Shown: positions 5,486-13,457, counted from the first letter of the stretch. The stretch: 13,553 nucleotides of DNA from JBCDCP01 sp039181495 (GCA_039181495.1 JBCDCP010000082.1:1-13553), one strand, 5' to 3'. Numbers and translations are program-made. The notes: generated by a model not told the origin, from the sequence alone.

Positions 5486-7998
5486 TCGGCGGCCTCCTTG
5501 TGGCCGAGATAGGCCTGTTCGATCGCCGGGTCATCACGCAATTCCGCCGACGGCCCGGCATGTACAATGACCCCCGTTTCCAGCACGTAGCCGCGATCGG
5601 CGACATTGAGGACAAGATTGGCCATCTGGTCGACGATGAGGATCGTCACACCCTCGTCGCGGAGTTCAGCAAGCACGTCGAAGAGTTCGCTGATCATTCC
5701 CGGCGCGAGGCCGAGCGAGGGTTCGTCCAGCAGCAGGATCCTGGGTTGTGCAATCAGTCCGCGCGCGACGGCCAACATCTGTTGCTCGCCGCCCGACAGC
5801 ACACCGGCCTGGCTGTCGATCCTGTCGCGCAGGCGAGGAAAGCGCTTGAGCAGGCTTTCGATCTCTGCGTCAGGCTGGACATCATTGCGACGGTACGCGC
5901 CCAGCAGGATGTTCTCGCGCACGGTGAGTTCGGGAAAAACCTGGCGGCCTTCAGGCACCAGCGCCAACCCGGCTGCAGCGACCTGATGCGCCTCGCGGTC
6001 TTTCATCTGCACGTCATCCAGCAGGACCGAGCCATCAACCGGCCGGTGCAACCCGCTGATCGAGCGCAGCATGGTTGATTTGCCCGCGCCATTGGCGCCA
6101 AGCACGGCCACCATTTCTCCGGGATTGACCTCGGTCGTCACCCGGTCCAGCACCGGCGCCGCACCATAGGCGGCTGTGAGATCGACGGTCGCGAGGGTGG
6201 CGACACGTTCGCCATCCCAGGCCTTGTCACGCGGCCTTCCTTCATAGCCAGTGGAGCCGAGATAGGCTTCGAGAACCTTGGGATCATCGCGAACCTGGGC
6301 GGGCGTGCCCTCGGCAATCGGAGCCCCGGCATCGAGCACGATGACATGGTCGGATATATCCATGACCAGCGACATGTCATGTTCGACAAGAATGACCGCG
6401 ATACCCAGCCCAGCGATCTCGATCAGCAAATCGGACAGCTGTGCCTTGTCGCTCCGCATCAGTCCCGCCGCAGGCTCATCGAGCAGCAAGACGGACGGCT
6501 TGGTCGCCAATGCCCGCGCGATTTCGACGATGCGCTTGTCGACATGGGGAAGCGCCCCTGCATCTTGATCGAGAGGTCCGCGATAGCCGACGAACGAAAG
6601 CAGGTCCTCCGCCACTTGGCGGGCCGGATCATCGGCAGCCCGGCCGCCCGACAGCAACCACCCCAAATGGCCTTGCCGCACCGCGATAAGGACGTTGTCG
6701 AGCACGCTCATCTCTTCGAAGAGCTGGGTGGTCTGGTAGGTTCGCGAGATGCCAGCGCGCGCAATCCTGTGCGCAGGCTGGCCGCCGATCTCACTCCCCA
6801 GTGTGATGCGCCCGGTGTCGGGTTTGTAGAACCCGCTTATCATGTTCAAAACGGTTGTCTTGCCTGCGCCATTGGGCCCGATGACCGACGTGATGCGACC
6901 AGGTGCGGCGGTGAAAGACACATCATAGGCGGCCCTGACACCTCCAAATGAGATACCGAGATTTCTAATCTCCAACGGCGGCGTCGAGACCGCGCCGCCA
7001 AGTGTTTCCGATATGCTCCGGCCAGAGGGTGAAGCCCTCGTCTCCGGCTCGCGCCGGATCAACTCAGCAATGGTGCCAACGACCCCACGCGGCGCCGCCC
7101 AAAGGACGCCGAGCAGCAGGCCACCAAACAACAGCAACCGGTACTCCGCCATACCGGAGAGAAGCTCCGGCCCAAGAACGATCACAAGCGCGCCGACGAG
7201 CGGTCCCATCACCGTGCCCGAGCCACCGACCACCACTGCCAGAATGAAAAGGATCGACTGGAAGAAGGGGAAAGAACCGGGGCTGATGAACATTTGCAGT
7301 GGCGTGAACACAGCGCCGGCAAGGCCGGTCAGAATTGCAGACAGGGCAAAGGACACCGTCTTGACCGTGACCGGATCGATGCCGATCGAGCGGGCAGCGG
7401 TCTCGCTATCGCGGACAGCACGCATCGCGCGGCCCCAATTGGAGTGTGACAACCGCCAGAAGAAGATCATCGAGAGCGCTGCGAGCAGGACAGACAGGAC
7501 CGCCAGTTCGCGTTCGAAGAACACCAACCCGAAGGCTTCCGGGCTGGCAAAGCCCATCAGGCCGTTGGCGCCCCCGGTGAGGCCGCGCCATTCGATCGTG
7601 CCGTGCTCGACAATGAAGGCGAACGCGATCGTCATCATCGCCAGATAGGGCCCGGTGACCCGCAATGCAGGCAGGGCGAGCAGCGTGCCGACAATAGCGC
7701 TACCGACTCCGGCAGCGACGAAGGCCAGCCAGAATCCGGTGCCCTGGAGCATCAGAATCCCGGCAATGTAAGCGCCTATGGCGAAGAAACCGACATGTCC
7801 GAATGAAACCTGGCCCGACAGGCCAAGCAAGATGTTGAGCCCGACGCACACCATGACGTTCAGCGCAGCCATCGCAAGTATGAAGGTCAGGTAGTTGTCG
7901 GAGCCTGTGACCGCGAAGGTGACGCCGACGATCGCAGCCAGAACGATCGCCACGGGCGCAAATCGTGGATCAGCGAAGTTTGACAGCACCGCGCGCAT
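5482..7998 (-). CDS. Fused Liv-type ABC importer protein: LivM permease + LivG ATPase + LivF ATPase
   Basis: One 838-residue reading frame contains three normally separate subunits. Residues about 1-320 are a LivM-type inner-membrane permease with many hydrophobic spans and the ATPase-contact segment GRAMRAVRDSETAARSIGID (189-208). Residues about 342-585 are a LivG-type ATPase: Walker A GPNGAGKTT (374-382), a signature region reading LPHVDKRIVEIARAL (483-497), Walker B VLLLDEP and His540 in VEHDM. Residues about 600-838 are a LivF-type ATPase: Walker A GANGAGKST (634-642), canonical LSGGEQQ (734-740), Walker B ILLLDEP and IVDQM in the H-loop. No stop or frameshift interrupts the joins. ATG 7998 is chosen over the longer frame because GAGG precedes it and it lies 4 bp after the livH stop. 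With LivH and LivK it forms an importer for a small, possibly non-amino-acid, nitrogen compound. Confidence 0.95.
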   Translation of the reverse strand: MRAVLSNFADPRFAPVAIVLAAIVGVTFAVTGSDNYLTFILAMAALNVMVCVGLNILLGLSGQVSFGHVGFFAIGAYIAGILMLQGTGFWLAFVAAGVGSAIVGTLLALPALRVTGPYLAMMTIAFAFIVEHGTIEWRGLTGGANGLMGFASPEAFGLVFFERELAVLSVLLAALSMIFFWRLSHSNWGRAMRAVRDSETAARSIGIDPVTVKTVSFALSAILTGLAGAVFTPLQMFISPGSFPFFQSILFILAVVVGGSGTVMGPLVGALVIVLGPELLSGMAEYRLLLFGGLLLGVLWAAPRGVVGTIAELIRREPETRASPSGRSISETLGGAVSTPPLEIRNLGISFGGVRAAYDVSFTAAPGRITSVIGPNGAGKTTVLNMISGFYKPDTGRITLGSEIGGQPAHRIARAGISRTYQTTQLFEEMSVLDNVLIAVRQGHLGWLLSGGRAADDPARQVAEDLLSFVGYRGPLDQDAGALPHVDKRIVEIARALATKPSVLLLDEPAAGLMRSDKAQLSDLLIEIAGLGIAVILVEHDMSLVMDISDHVIVLDAGAPIAEGTPAQVRDDPKVLEAYLGSTGYEGRPRDKAWDGERVATLATVDLTAAYGAAPVLDRVTTEVNPGEMVAVLGANGAGKSTMLRSISGLHRPVDGSVLLDDVQMKDREAHQVAAAGLALVPEGRQVFPELTVRENILLGAYRRNDVQPDAEIESLLKRFPRLRDRIDSQAGVLSGGEQQMLAVARGLIAQPRILLLDEPSLGLAPGMISELFDVLAELRDEGVTILIVDQMANLVLNVADRGYVLETGVIVHAGPSAELRDDPAIEQAYLGHKEAAE

Positions 7999-8002
7999 CG
8001 CC

Positions 8003-8875
8003 TCAGACCTTCTGGATCGCGGCGCGGCCGAACAGGCCATTGGGCGCAAAGACCAGCACCAGGATCACGAAGCTGAAGGATGCGATCTGAGTGTAGCTCG
8101 AACCGAAGAATGCGGTGACCAGCGCCTCCGAGACACCATAGAGGAGCCCGGCGATCATAACCCCCCAGGCGCTGTGCAACCCGCCGATGATGGCCGCTGC
8201 AAAGGCCTTGACGCCGAACAGCGTTCCCATTCCGGCGGCCACATGGAACAGCGGTGCGATCAACATACCAGCAATGCCTGCAAGAATCGTCGAGACTGCA
8301 AACGAGCCGGCAATGAACCATTGCGTGTCGATCCCCATCAGCTTGGCCGCTTCAGGGCGCTGGACAACTGCCCGCATCGCCGTGCCGACTTTGGTGTGCT
8401 GCATCACCAGCCAGAGCCCGGCCGCGATCGCGAGCCCAGTGATTGGGATCACAAATTGCAACGGATAGGCGCCCGCCCCGAACACCTGGATCGGTTCTTT
8501 GGCCAGATCGGACGGGAATGCACGCGGTTCCTTGCCAAAGGTGAACAGGACCACGTTTTCGAGAATGATCCCGCCGGCGATGGTCGCCATCAGCCAGCCG
8601 TTAGAGCCCCGCGCCACAAATGGGCGAACAAGGAAACGCTCCACCACGAGTCCAAAGACGCCGCACCAGAACAGCGCCGCCAGGATGGCCAGCGGCATGG
8701 GCCAGCCCAGGGTCACGCCGAAGGTGTAACCGAGCACCGCACCCAGCATCATGGATGCGCCCTGGCTGAAGTTCACGGTGCTGGAAACGGCGTAAGTGAT
8801 GTGAAAGCCGAGCGCGAGCAGCCCATACATGGCGCCCAGCGCAATGCCGGTGATCAGTGCCGATGTGATCAACAT
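8003..8875 (-). CDS. livH: LivH-type ABC transporter permease
   Basis: A 290-residue hydrophobic inner-membrane protein of the branched-chain amino-acid/urea/amide (HAAT) permease family. It opens with MLITSALITGIALGAMYGLL and carries STVNFSQGASMMLGA (32-46), typical of LivH. It has the ATPase-contact segment TAMRAVVQRPEAAKLMGID (165-183) and the C-terminal VLVFAPNGLFG. It pairs with the LivM part of the fusion protein, which starts 4 bp downstream. A G-rich stretch rather than a clear Shine-Dalgarno precedes ATG 8875, and a 33-nt hairpin separates it from the binding-protein gene upstream. Liv-type permeases also serve urea, amides and aromatic compounds, so the name does not fix the substrate. 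Confidence 0.93.
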   Translation of the reverse strand: MLITSALITGIALGAMYGLLALGFHITYAVSSTVNFSQGASMMLGAVLGYTFGVTLGWPMPLAILAALFWCGVFGLVVERFLVRPFVARGSNGWLMATIAGGIILENVVLFTFGKEPRAFPSDLAKEPIQVFGAGAYPLQFVIPITGLAIAAGLWLVMQHTKVGTAMRAVVQRPEAAKLMGIDTQWFIAGSFAVSTILAGIAGMLIAPLFHVAAGMGTLFGVKAFAAAIIGGLHSAWGVMIAGLLYGVSEALVTAFFGSSYTQIASFSFVILVLVFAPNGLFGRAAIQKV

Positions 8876-8916
8876 GGCGCGCCCCCGCTTGCCGCAGTTG
8901 TTTCTTGTGTTTGTTG

Positions 8917-8949
8917 GCCTGCCCGCACGGGGGTTCCACGCGAGCAGGC
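8917..8949 (-). promoter_or_regulatory. Strong stem-loop between the binding-protein and permease genes
   Basis: In the minus-strand transcript GCCTGCTCGCGTGG pairs with CCGTGCGGGCAGGC over 14 bp (three G-T pairs) around a 5-nt loop. It lies in the 92-bp gap between the livK-like and livH-like genes, and no U-run follows. This fits an mRNA-stabilising or attenuating hairpin that lets the binding protein be made in excess over the membrane parts, as known for other binding-protein operons. The structure is seen, the role is inferred. Confidence 0.6.
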
Positions 8950-8967
8950 AATCTCACATCGCAAGGG

Positions 8968-10176
8968 TCAGTTCGTGGTGATCGGCACGATTTCGCCATC
9001 GATGAACCGGGTGAACAGATAATCCTCCGGGCCCAGCGCATCGTGCACATCTGGCGAAAACGGATCCTGATAGGTCTTGATCAACCCTTCATGGGTCGCG
9101 ATGTCGTAGAAGCCTTGCCGGATCGCTGGCCCCTCCGTCGAACCCGCGTTCTCGATTGCCAGTGCTGTTAGGTGCATGGCGTCGTAGGCATTGGCGACAC
9201 CCACGGCAGGCGTGACATCCTTGATCGTCTCGATCTCGGGATACCTGGCCTGCAGTTTGGCAAACACGTCCTTGGCCTTGTCGGTCATGTTGCCCGAGAA
9301 CGTGAAGGTCTGGATCATCTCCACTTCCTCGCCACGCGGACCAGCCAACTCGGAGAAGCGGCCACCGGCCGGGCCCCAGTGCGATACCACGGGGACGTCC
9401 CAGCCCATCCGCTCAAGCGATTTGATCACCTGAGCGGAAGGATCAACATTGGCGACCATGAACAGTGCGTCGGCACCAGCTTCTTTAAGCCGGGTGAGTT
9501 GGGGGACGACATCGACATCCGAACCTTCGACCTTCTCGATGCCCGCATACTCCATGCCCTTGGCTTCGAGCGCAGCGCGCAGACCCTTCTCGTTGGACTC
9601 GCCCCATGGGTTGTTGATGAGGATCATGCCTGGCAGTGCGGAGCCATGCACGGTGACTGCGCGATCAACCAGCGCGATATCGACCAGTTCATCGACCGCC
9701 GAAACGCGGAAGATATAGTTCTCTTCCGCACCATTCTTGGTGACTGGTGTACCGGCTGCCCAAGGGCCCATGAAGGGTGTCTTGACCTGATTGAAGTAAG
9801 GCACCATCGCCAGAGAGACCGGCGTCTGTAGGCCACCAAAAACAACCGCCACCTTCTCACGCTGCACCAGTTCACGAGCGGCGGTCAGGCCTTTGGCGGG
9901 ATTGCTCTCATCATCGCGACTGAGCAGTTCAACCTGCTTGCCCAGGATGCCACCGGCGGCATTCAATTCGTCGATAGCAACCTCAAGACCGCGGGTGATC
10001 GCCTCGCCCGACTTGGCCGACGGGCCCGACAGCGTTGCGATCAATCCGATCTTGATCGTCTCTTCGGCCTTCGCAGTTAGTGCCGAGCCGAAGGTCATGG
10101 CCGAAGCTACGGCAATCCCGGTGGCACCCAGCAGCGCCCGGCGGGATAGGTTGGACAGTAGTGATTTGGTGGACAT
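8968..10176 (-). CDS. LivK-type periplasmic substrate-binding protein
   Basis: From ATG 10176, preceded by AGGAGAG, the protein has 402 residues. The signal peptide contains a twin-arginine-like SRRALLGATG (residues 11-20), a hydrophobic core and an AKA cleavage site near residue 37. The mature part opens ETIKIGLIATLSGPSAKSGE and continues with AITRGLEVAIDELNAAGGI, the hallmark of the periplasmic-binding-protein type 1 (Leu/Ile/Val, amide, urea) family. It delivers ligand to the LivH/LivM-type channel encoded downstream. It is the first gene of the minus-strand transporter/catabolic run and is divergent from the NTF2-like/AtzH-like pair, so the 252-bp region upstream probably holds the control sites. 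The ligand cannot be deduced. Confidence 0.93.
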   Translation of the reverse strand: MSTKSLLSNLSRRALLGATGIAVASAMTFGSALTAKAEETIKIGLIATLSGPSAKSGEAITRGLEVAIDELNAAGGILGKQVELLSRDDESNPAKGLTAARELVQREKVAVVFGGLQTPVSLAMVPYFNQVKTPFMGPWAAGTPVTKNGAEENYIFRVSAVDELVDIALVDRAVTVHGSALPGMILINNPWGESNEKGLRAALEAKGMEYAGIEKVEGSDVDVVPQLTRLKEAGADALFMVANVDPSAQVIKSLERMGWDVPVVSHWGPAGGRFSELAGPRGEEVEMIQTFTFSGNMTDKAKDVFAKLQARYPEIETIKDVTPAVGVANAYDAMHLTALAIENAGSTEGPAIRQGFYDIATHEGLIKTYQDPFSPDVHDALGPEDYLFTRFIDGEIVPITTN

Positions 10177-10428
10177 CGCCCTCTCCTGTTCATTTTGTCG
10201 TTCAGGCATGCGTTTACACACCGCTAACGAAGCAGGAGTCGTGCCATTACAGAATGTTATGGAAAATCAATCTGCTATGCCCTTTTGCCCAAATTTACTC
10301 GCTGAGGCGTGTTCATTTTCCAAGCAGCCCGATACGGAGAATTGCGTAATAAATGGGCACCTGGCCTGAATGCTCCAATGTTAGGCTCTGTTCGATCCCA
10401 AGATCGGACCAGACGAGGTAGACAGCCA
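10177..10428. promoter_or_regulatory. Divergent control region between the binding-protein gene and the NTF2-like gene
   Basis: This 252-bp, relatively A+T-rich region separates two divergent transcription units. It holds an imperfect inverted repeat, GTTCGATC (10390-10397) and GATCGGAC (10402-10409), matching at 7 of 8 positions around CCAA. This is an operator-like element just upstream of the plus-strand gene's GAGGT ribosome-binding site. No convincing -35/-10 pair stands out on either strand. No regulator gene is present in the window. Confidence 0.4.
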
Positions 10429-10869
10429 ATGGTGCAAGCAGAAGTGGTGGTCGCTCCCGCGAAGCGCGTTCCAGACATGACCGCAAAGGACATTGTCGAG
10501 ACATATCTGAAGCTGTTGATGATCCCCGATCCGGAGGCAGCCTCGGCCTACATCGCGCCGGACCTTCAGATCACTTTCACCGGAGGTCGGCCCTTCTCGC
10601 ACCCTTCGGAGTGCGCAGAGTTCAACAAGGGCCGCTACGCCTGGGTGAAAAAGGCATTCGGACAGACTGACGTTGTCGAGGACATGGTCGCCGGGGAAAC
10701 CATCGTCTATCAACTCGGTACGCTCTATGGCGAATGGCCCGATGGAACAGCTTTCGAGGGCAACCGTTATATTGACCGATACGTCGTGCGCGACGGTCTG
10801 ATTGTCAGCATGGAAGTGTGGAACGATAGTGCCGAGCGCATTCTCACACTGCGCGGAATCGAGGCGTGA
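10429..10869 (+). CDS. NTF2-like / SnoaL-like domain protein
   Basis: A 146-residue single-domain protein of the NTF2/SnoaL-like alpha+beta cone fold. It shows an N-terminal helix (VETYLKLLMIPDPEAASAYI), a following F-TGG-RPF strand region, and a C-terminal sheet with GNRYIDRYVVRDGLIVSMEV ending in WNDSAERIL, the typical SnoaL-like close. The ATG at 10429 has GAGGT about 9 bases upstream; an in-frame ATG 16 codons later is possible. Family members are small hydrolases, isomerases, dehydratases or binding proteins, so the activity is open. Its stop overlaps the start of the AtzH-like gene (TGATG), implying coupled translation and perhaps two subunits or successive steps. Confidence 0.82.
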   Translation: MVQAEVVVAPAKRVPDMTAKDIVETYLKLLMIPDPEAASAYIAPDLQITFTGGRPFSHPSECAEFNKGRYAWVKKAFGQTDVVEDMVAGETIVYQLGTLYGEWPDGTAFEGNRYIDRYVVRDGLIVSMEVWNDSAERILTLRGIEA

Positions 10870-11276
10870 TGCGGATAGCGGAAGGCGCCCGACCCGGCGA
10901 ACTCGCAGCCGATGCACGCGCCCTGATAGAAGCCGAAATCCGCACCGCTTTCGACCTCTATGAGGCCGCCCTGATGGCCAATGACATGGATGGCTTGATG
11001 GCGCTGTTCTGGGACGACCCGCGTACAGTCAGGCTTACATCGCAGGGTGGAGCGTACGGCGCTGAGGAGATCGCGAGTTTTCGCCGTGCGCGGGACACAA
11101 GCGACATCTCGCGCTCACTGACCCGGGTCGAAATAACGGCCCTCAGCGAAGATATCGGCTACGCCAATGCTGAGTATCGCCGCACCGGTTCCGGCCGCAT
11201 TGGGGCGCAGTCCCACCTCTGGATCAGAACCCCAGATGGATGGAAGATCGCCTCGGCCCATGTAAGCCTGGCATGA
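10869..11276 (+). CDS. AtzH-like (DUF3225) small protein
   Basis: A 135-residue protein from ATG 10869. It shows the AtzH/DUF3225 pattern: FDLYEAALMANDMDGLMALFW (residues about 30-50), an RLTSQGGAYGAEEIASFRRARD region, and the C-terminal QSHLWIRTPDGWKIASAHVSLA. The fold is NTF2-like, as in the preceding gene. AtzH in Pseudomonas sp. ADP is a decarboxylating amidohydrolase of cyanuric-acid breakdown that acts on a carboxylated urea intermediate. Homologues commonly accompany amidases and Liv-type transporters, so a role in clearing ureido/carbamate intermediates is plausible but inferred. The start overlaps the previous stop by one base. The gene converges with the second amidohydrolase, 38 bp away. 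Confidence 0.85.
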   Translation: MRIAEGARPGELAADARALIEAEIRTAFDLYEAALMANDMDGLMALFWDDPRTVRLTSQGGAYGAEEIASFRRARDTSDISRSLTRVEITALSEDIGYANAEYRRTGSGRIGAQSHLWIRTPDGWKIASAHVSLA

Positions 11277-11314
11277 ACCTGCCAACGGAAACCAGGGGGC
11301 ATGCTTTGCGCGGA

Positions 11315-12811
11315 TCAGTGGATCGCGCTCCGCACATGGTAGTGCTGACAAGCGAGACCCACGCAATGCGCTGACACGAATGGGGTCAACGCTTCCATCC
11401 GGGCTTTGGTTTCCGCATTTGCCTCGCTGAGCCTGGCAGTCGCTTCCGCTACCTTCTCGCGCAGCAGCGCGTAGTCGATCCCGATGAACTTGCGATCCTG
11501 CATCACCATGCGGCCGCCGATCATGACGGTCAGGACCGCACTTGAATCCTCGCAATTGACGATCTGATTGGCGGCATTGTTGAGTGGCACGAAGTTCACG
11601 TTGTCGAGGTCGAGAAGCACGATATCAGCCTTGTAGCCGGGTGCGATTTGGCCAATCTGATCGTCCATGCCCATGACCCGCGCCCCACCGAGCGTCGCAG
11701 CGCGCAACACATCCCATGTGCCAAGCCAATCGGCCGGATCAGGAGAAACAACGCGCGACGCAAAGGCGGCCATTCGCATCGCCTCGAACATGTTCTGATT
11801 ATCGGACGAGACCGAGCCGTCAGTTCCAATGCCGAAATTGAGCCCCCCCTCGATCATCCGGCGAGCGGGAGCAATTCCCGACCCAAGCCGCATGTTACTT
11901 CCCGGATTGTGGGCGATACTGGCGCCCCGGTCGCCAAGCCGGGCGATGTCATCATCATCCAGCCAAACGCCATGGGCGCCCGTGAACTTCGATCCAATCA
12001 GCCCAAGATCATGAATGTGGGCGGTTAGCGTCTTGCCGTAACGCGAAATCCCGGCGACGGCCTGAATTTTGGATTCAGCCAAATGCATCTGAATGCCAAT
12101 ATCGTAGTCGCGCGCAAGATCACGGCAACCGACGATGAAGTCATCACTGCAGTGCAACGGAATGGTCGGGCCAAGCGCAGGTCGGACGGAGTCAAAGGAG
12201 TGTCGCCAGTTCTGCAGGATTGAGCGGCAAGCCGCCAGATGATCCTCAGGGCTTGCAGCTTTGAGTTTTTCGACCTCGGCACGATGCGGCTCAGGGATCG
12301 CCTCAATCAGACCTGGAATTGCCCGATAAAGCGGCGTGTCAGCCATCATGGGGGCAAGTTGGACGCGCACGCCAACTTCTGCGTAGGCATCGGCAATGGC
12401 TCCAATGCCATCAAGCGTGGCGGTCGGAAATTCGAAATACATGTCATAGGCCGCGGTGCAGCCCTTCTTGACCATTTCGACCGCATTCAGCAGCGCGGCC
12501 GTTTTCTTGTCTTCGAGGCTGAAGCCGCCCGATGCCCAAGGCGAGGCATTGAGCAGCAGTTCCAGGGACCATTTGTCGCCCAGCCCCTTTCCCAGGCTCC
12601 CATGGCCATGTGTGTGCGCGTTGATCAGGCCTGGGACAACGAGCCGGTCATCCGCATCGATCGCAGTGGCATGCGCCGGCGCTGCCATGCCGGGTGGACC
12701 AATCTCCCCAACCGTGTCGCCCTCGATCAGAATGTCAGCGTAGCTCGTCGTTCGATTGACGATGTCCAAAAGCAATCCGCCACGCAGAACTTTGTATTCA
12801 GCTGCGCTCAT
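11315..12811 (-). CDS. Amidohydrolase of the AtzA/TrzN/guanine-deaminase-like group
   Basis: A 498-residue metal-dependent hydrolase with the complete subtype-III set: His66/His68 in NAHTHGHG, His243 with Glu246 in MHLAES, His280 in GAHGVWL, and Asp331 in GTDGSVSSDNQNMFEAMR. The N- and C-terminal beta-sandwich parts (ILIEGDTVGEIG; GYKADIVLLDLD) are typical. Such enzymes deaminate or dechlorinate purines, adenosine-like compounds, pterins or s-triazines. This one probably removes an amino group from an imported heterocycle, but its substrate is not readable. ATG 12811 is used; a GTG four codons upstream is also in frame. A short C-terminal tail rich in Cys and His (HCVGLACQHYH) is unusual. It is downstream of the ABC ATPase fragment on the same strand (33-bp gap). 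Confidence 0.92.
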   Translation of the reverse strand: MSAAEYKVLRGGLLLDIVNRTTSYADILIEGDTVGEIGPPGMAAPAHATAIDADDRLVVPGLINAHTHGHGSLGKGLGDKWSLELLLNASPWASGGFSLEDKKTAALLNAVEMVKKGCTAAYDMYFEFPTATLDGIGAIADAYAEVGVRVQLAPMMADTPLYRAIPGLIEAIPEPHRAEVEKLKAASPEDHLAACRSILQNWRHSFDSVRPALGPTIPLHCSDDFIVGCRDLARDYDIGIQMHLAESKIQAVAGISRYGKTLTAHIHDLGLIGSKFTGAHGVWLDDDDIARLGDRGASIAHNPGSNMRLGSGIAPARRMIEGGLNFGIGTDGSVSSDNQNMFEAMRMAAFASRVVSPDPADWLGTWDVLRAATLGGARVMGMDDQIGQIAPGYKADIVLLDLDNVNFVPLNNAANQIVNCEDSSAVLTVMIGGRMVMQDRKFIGIDYALLREKVAEATARLSEANAETKARMEALTPFVSAHCVGLACQHYHVRSAIH

Positions 12812-12844
12812 GGCGTGTCCCACAGGTGGGCGGACTGGCTTTGG

Positions 12845-13457
12845 TCAGGCATGACTTGCCATGTGCCGGCCGATCTCCTGGATGTCAGCCGCCTCGCGCG
12901 AAGTCTCGTAGACAATCCGGCCCTCGAACATGACGAGAATCCTGTCTGAGAGTTCCATGATCTCATCCAGATCTTCGCTGATCAGCAGCACCGCCGCACA
13001 ATCATTACGCGCAGCCATGATACGATTTCTGATCTCAGCAGTGGCGTTCAGGTCGAGCCCGAAACACGGGTTTTGCGCAATCAGCAACCTCACATCGCCT
13101 GAGAGTTCACGTGCCAGGACTGTACGCTGAATATTGCCGCCCGACAGTGTCTCAATGCGGGCATCCGGCCCGCGTGTCTTGACCGAAAACTCCTTGATTA
13201 GACGGATAGCGGCATTCCGCATGCTGGCCCGGTTGATGAAGACACGGGCCTCGCCACTCTCACTCTGATCAAAGCTGCGGATCGCCATGTTCTCCGCTAC
13301 GCTCATGCCACGCACGCAGCCATTGGCCAGCGGCTCTTCCGGCAGAAGGAAAACGCCATGCTCACGCATTTCCAGGCGGGTTCGATGATACAGTTCGCCC
13401 TCTACGATCAACTCACCCTTCAGCGGCTGACGTTGACCGGCGAGGACCTCGACGAGC
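12845..13457 (-). pseudogene. C-terminal part of a sugar/nucleoside-type ABC ATPase (RbsA/NupO-like), 5' end lost
   Basis: The frame is recognisable from LVEVLAGQRQPLKGE (about 13456) to the stop at 12845. This is roughly the last 200 residues of a family of about 500 with two ATPase domains, so only the second domain remains. It carries LPEEPLANGCVRGMSVAENM, signature LSGGNIQR, a degenerate Walker B region (IAQNPCFGLD) and SEDLDEI in place of the H-loop His, as is usual for the second domain. Upstream of about 13457 homology stops, and an in-frame TAA occurs at 13469-13471 within a repeat tract. A TTG at 13411 could start only a fragment. The intact protein would energise a BmpA/NupO-type purine or nucleoside importer. 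The break could be genuine (insertion or deletion) or an end-of-sequence assembly fault. Confidence 0.75.

Noticed and set aside
7895..9022. 375-codon plus-strand frame opposite livM, livH and the binding-protein gene.
   Set aside because: Antisense shadow of well-recognised genes, with charged low-information composition typical of the reverse strand of G+C-rich coding DNA.
12845..13411. A complete small ABC ATPase starting at TTG 13411.
   Set aside because: The frame begins inside the second ATPase domain and lacks any Walker A, so it cannot be an intact ATPase.
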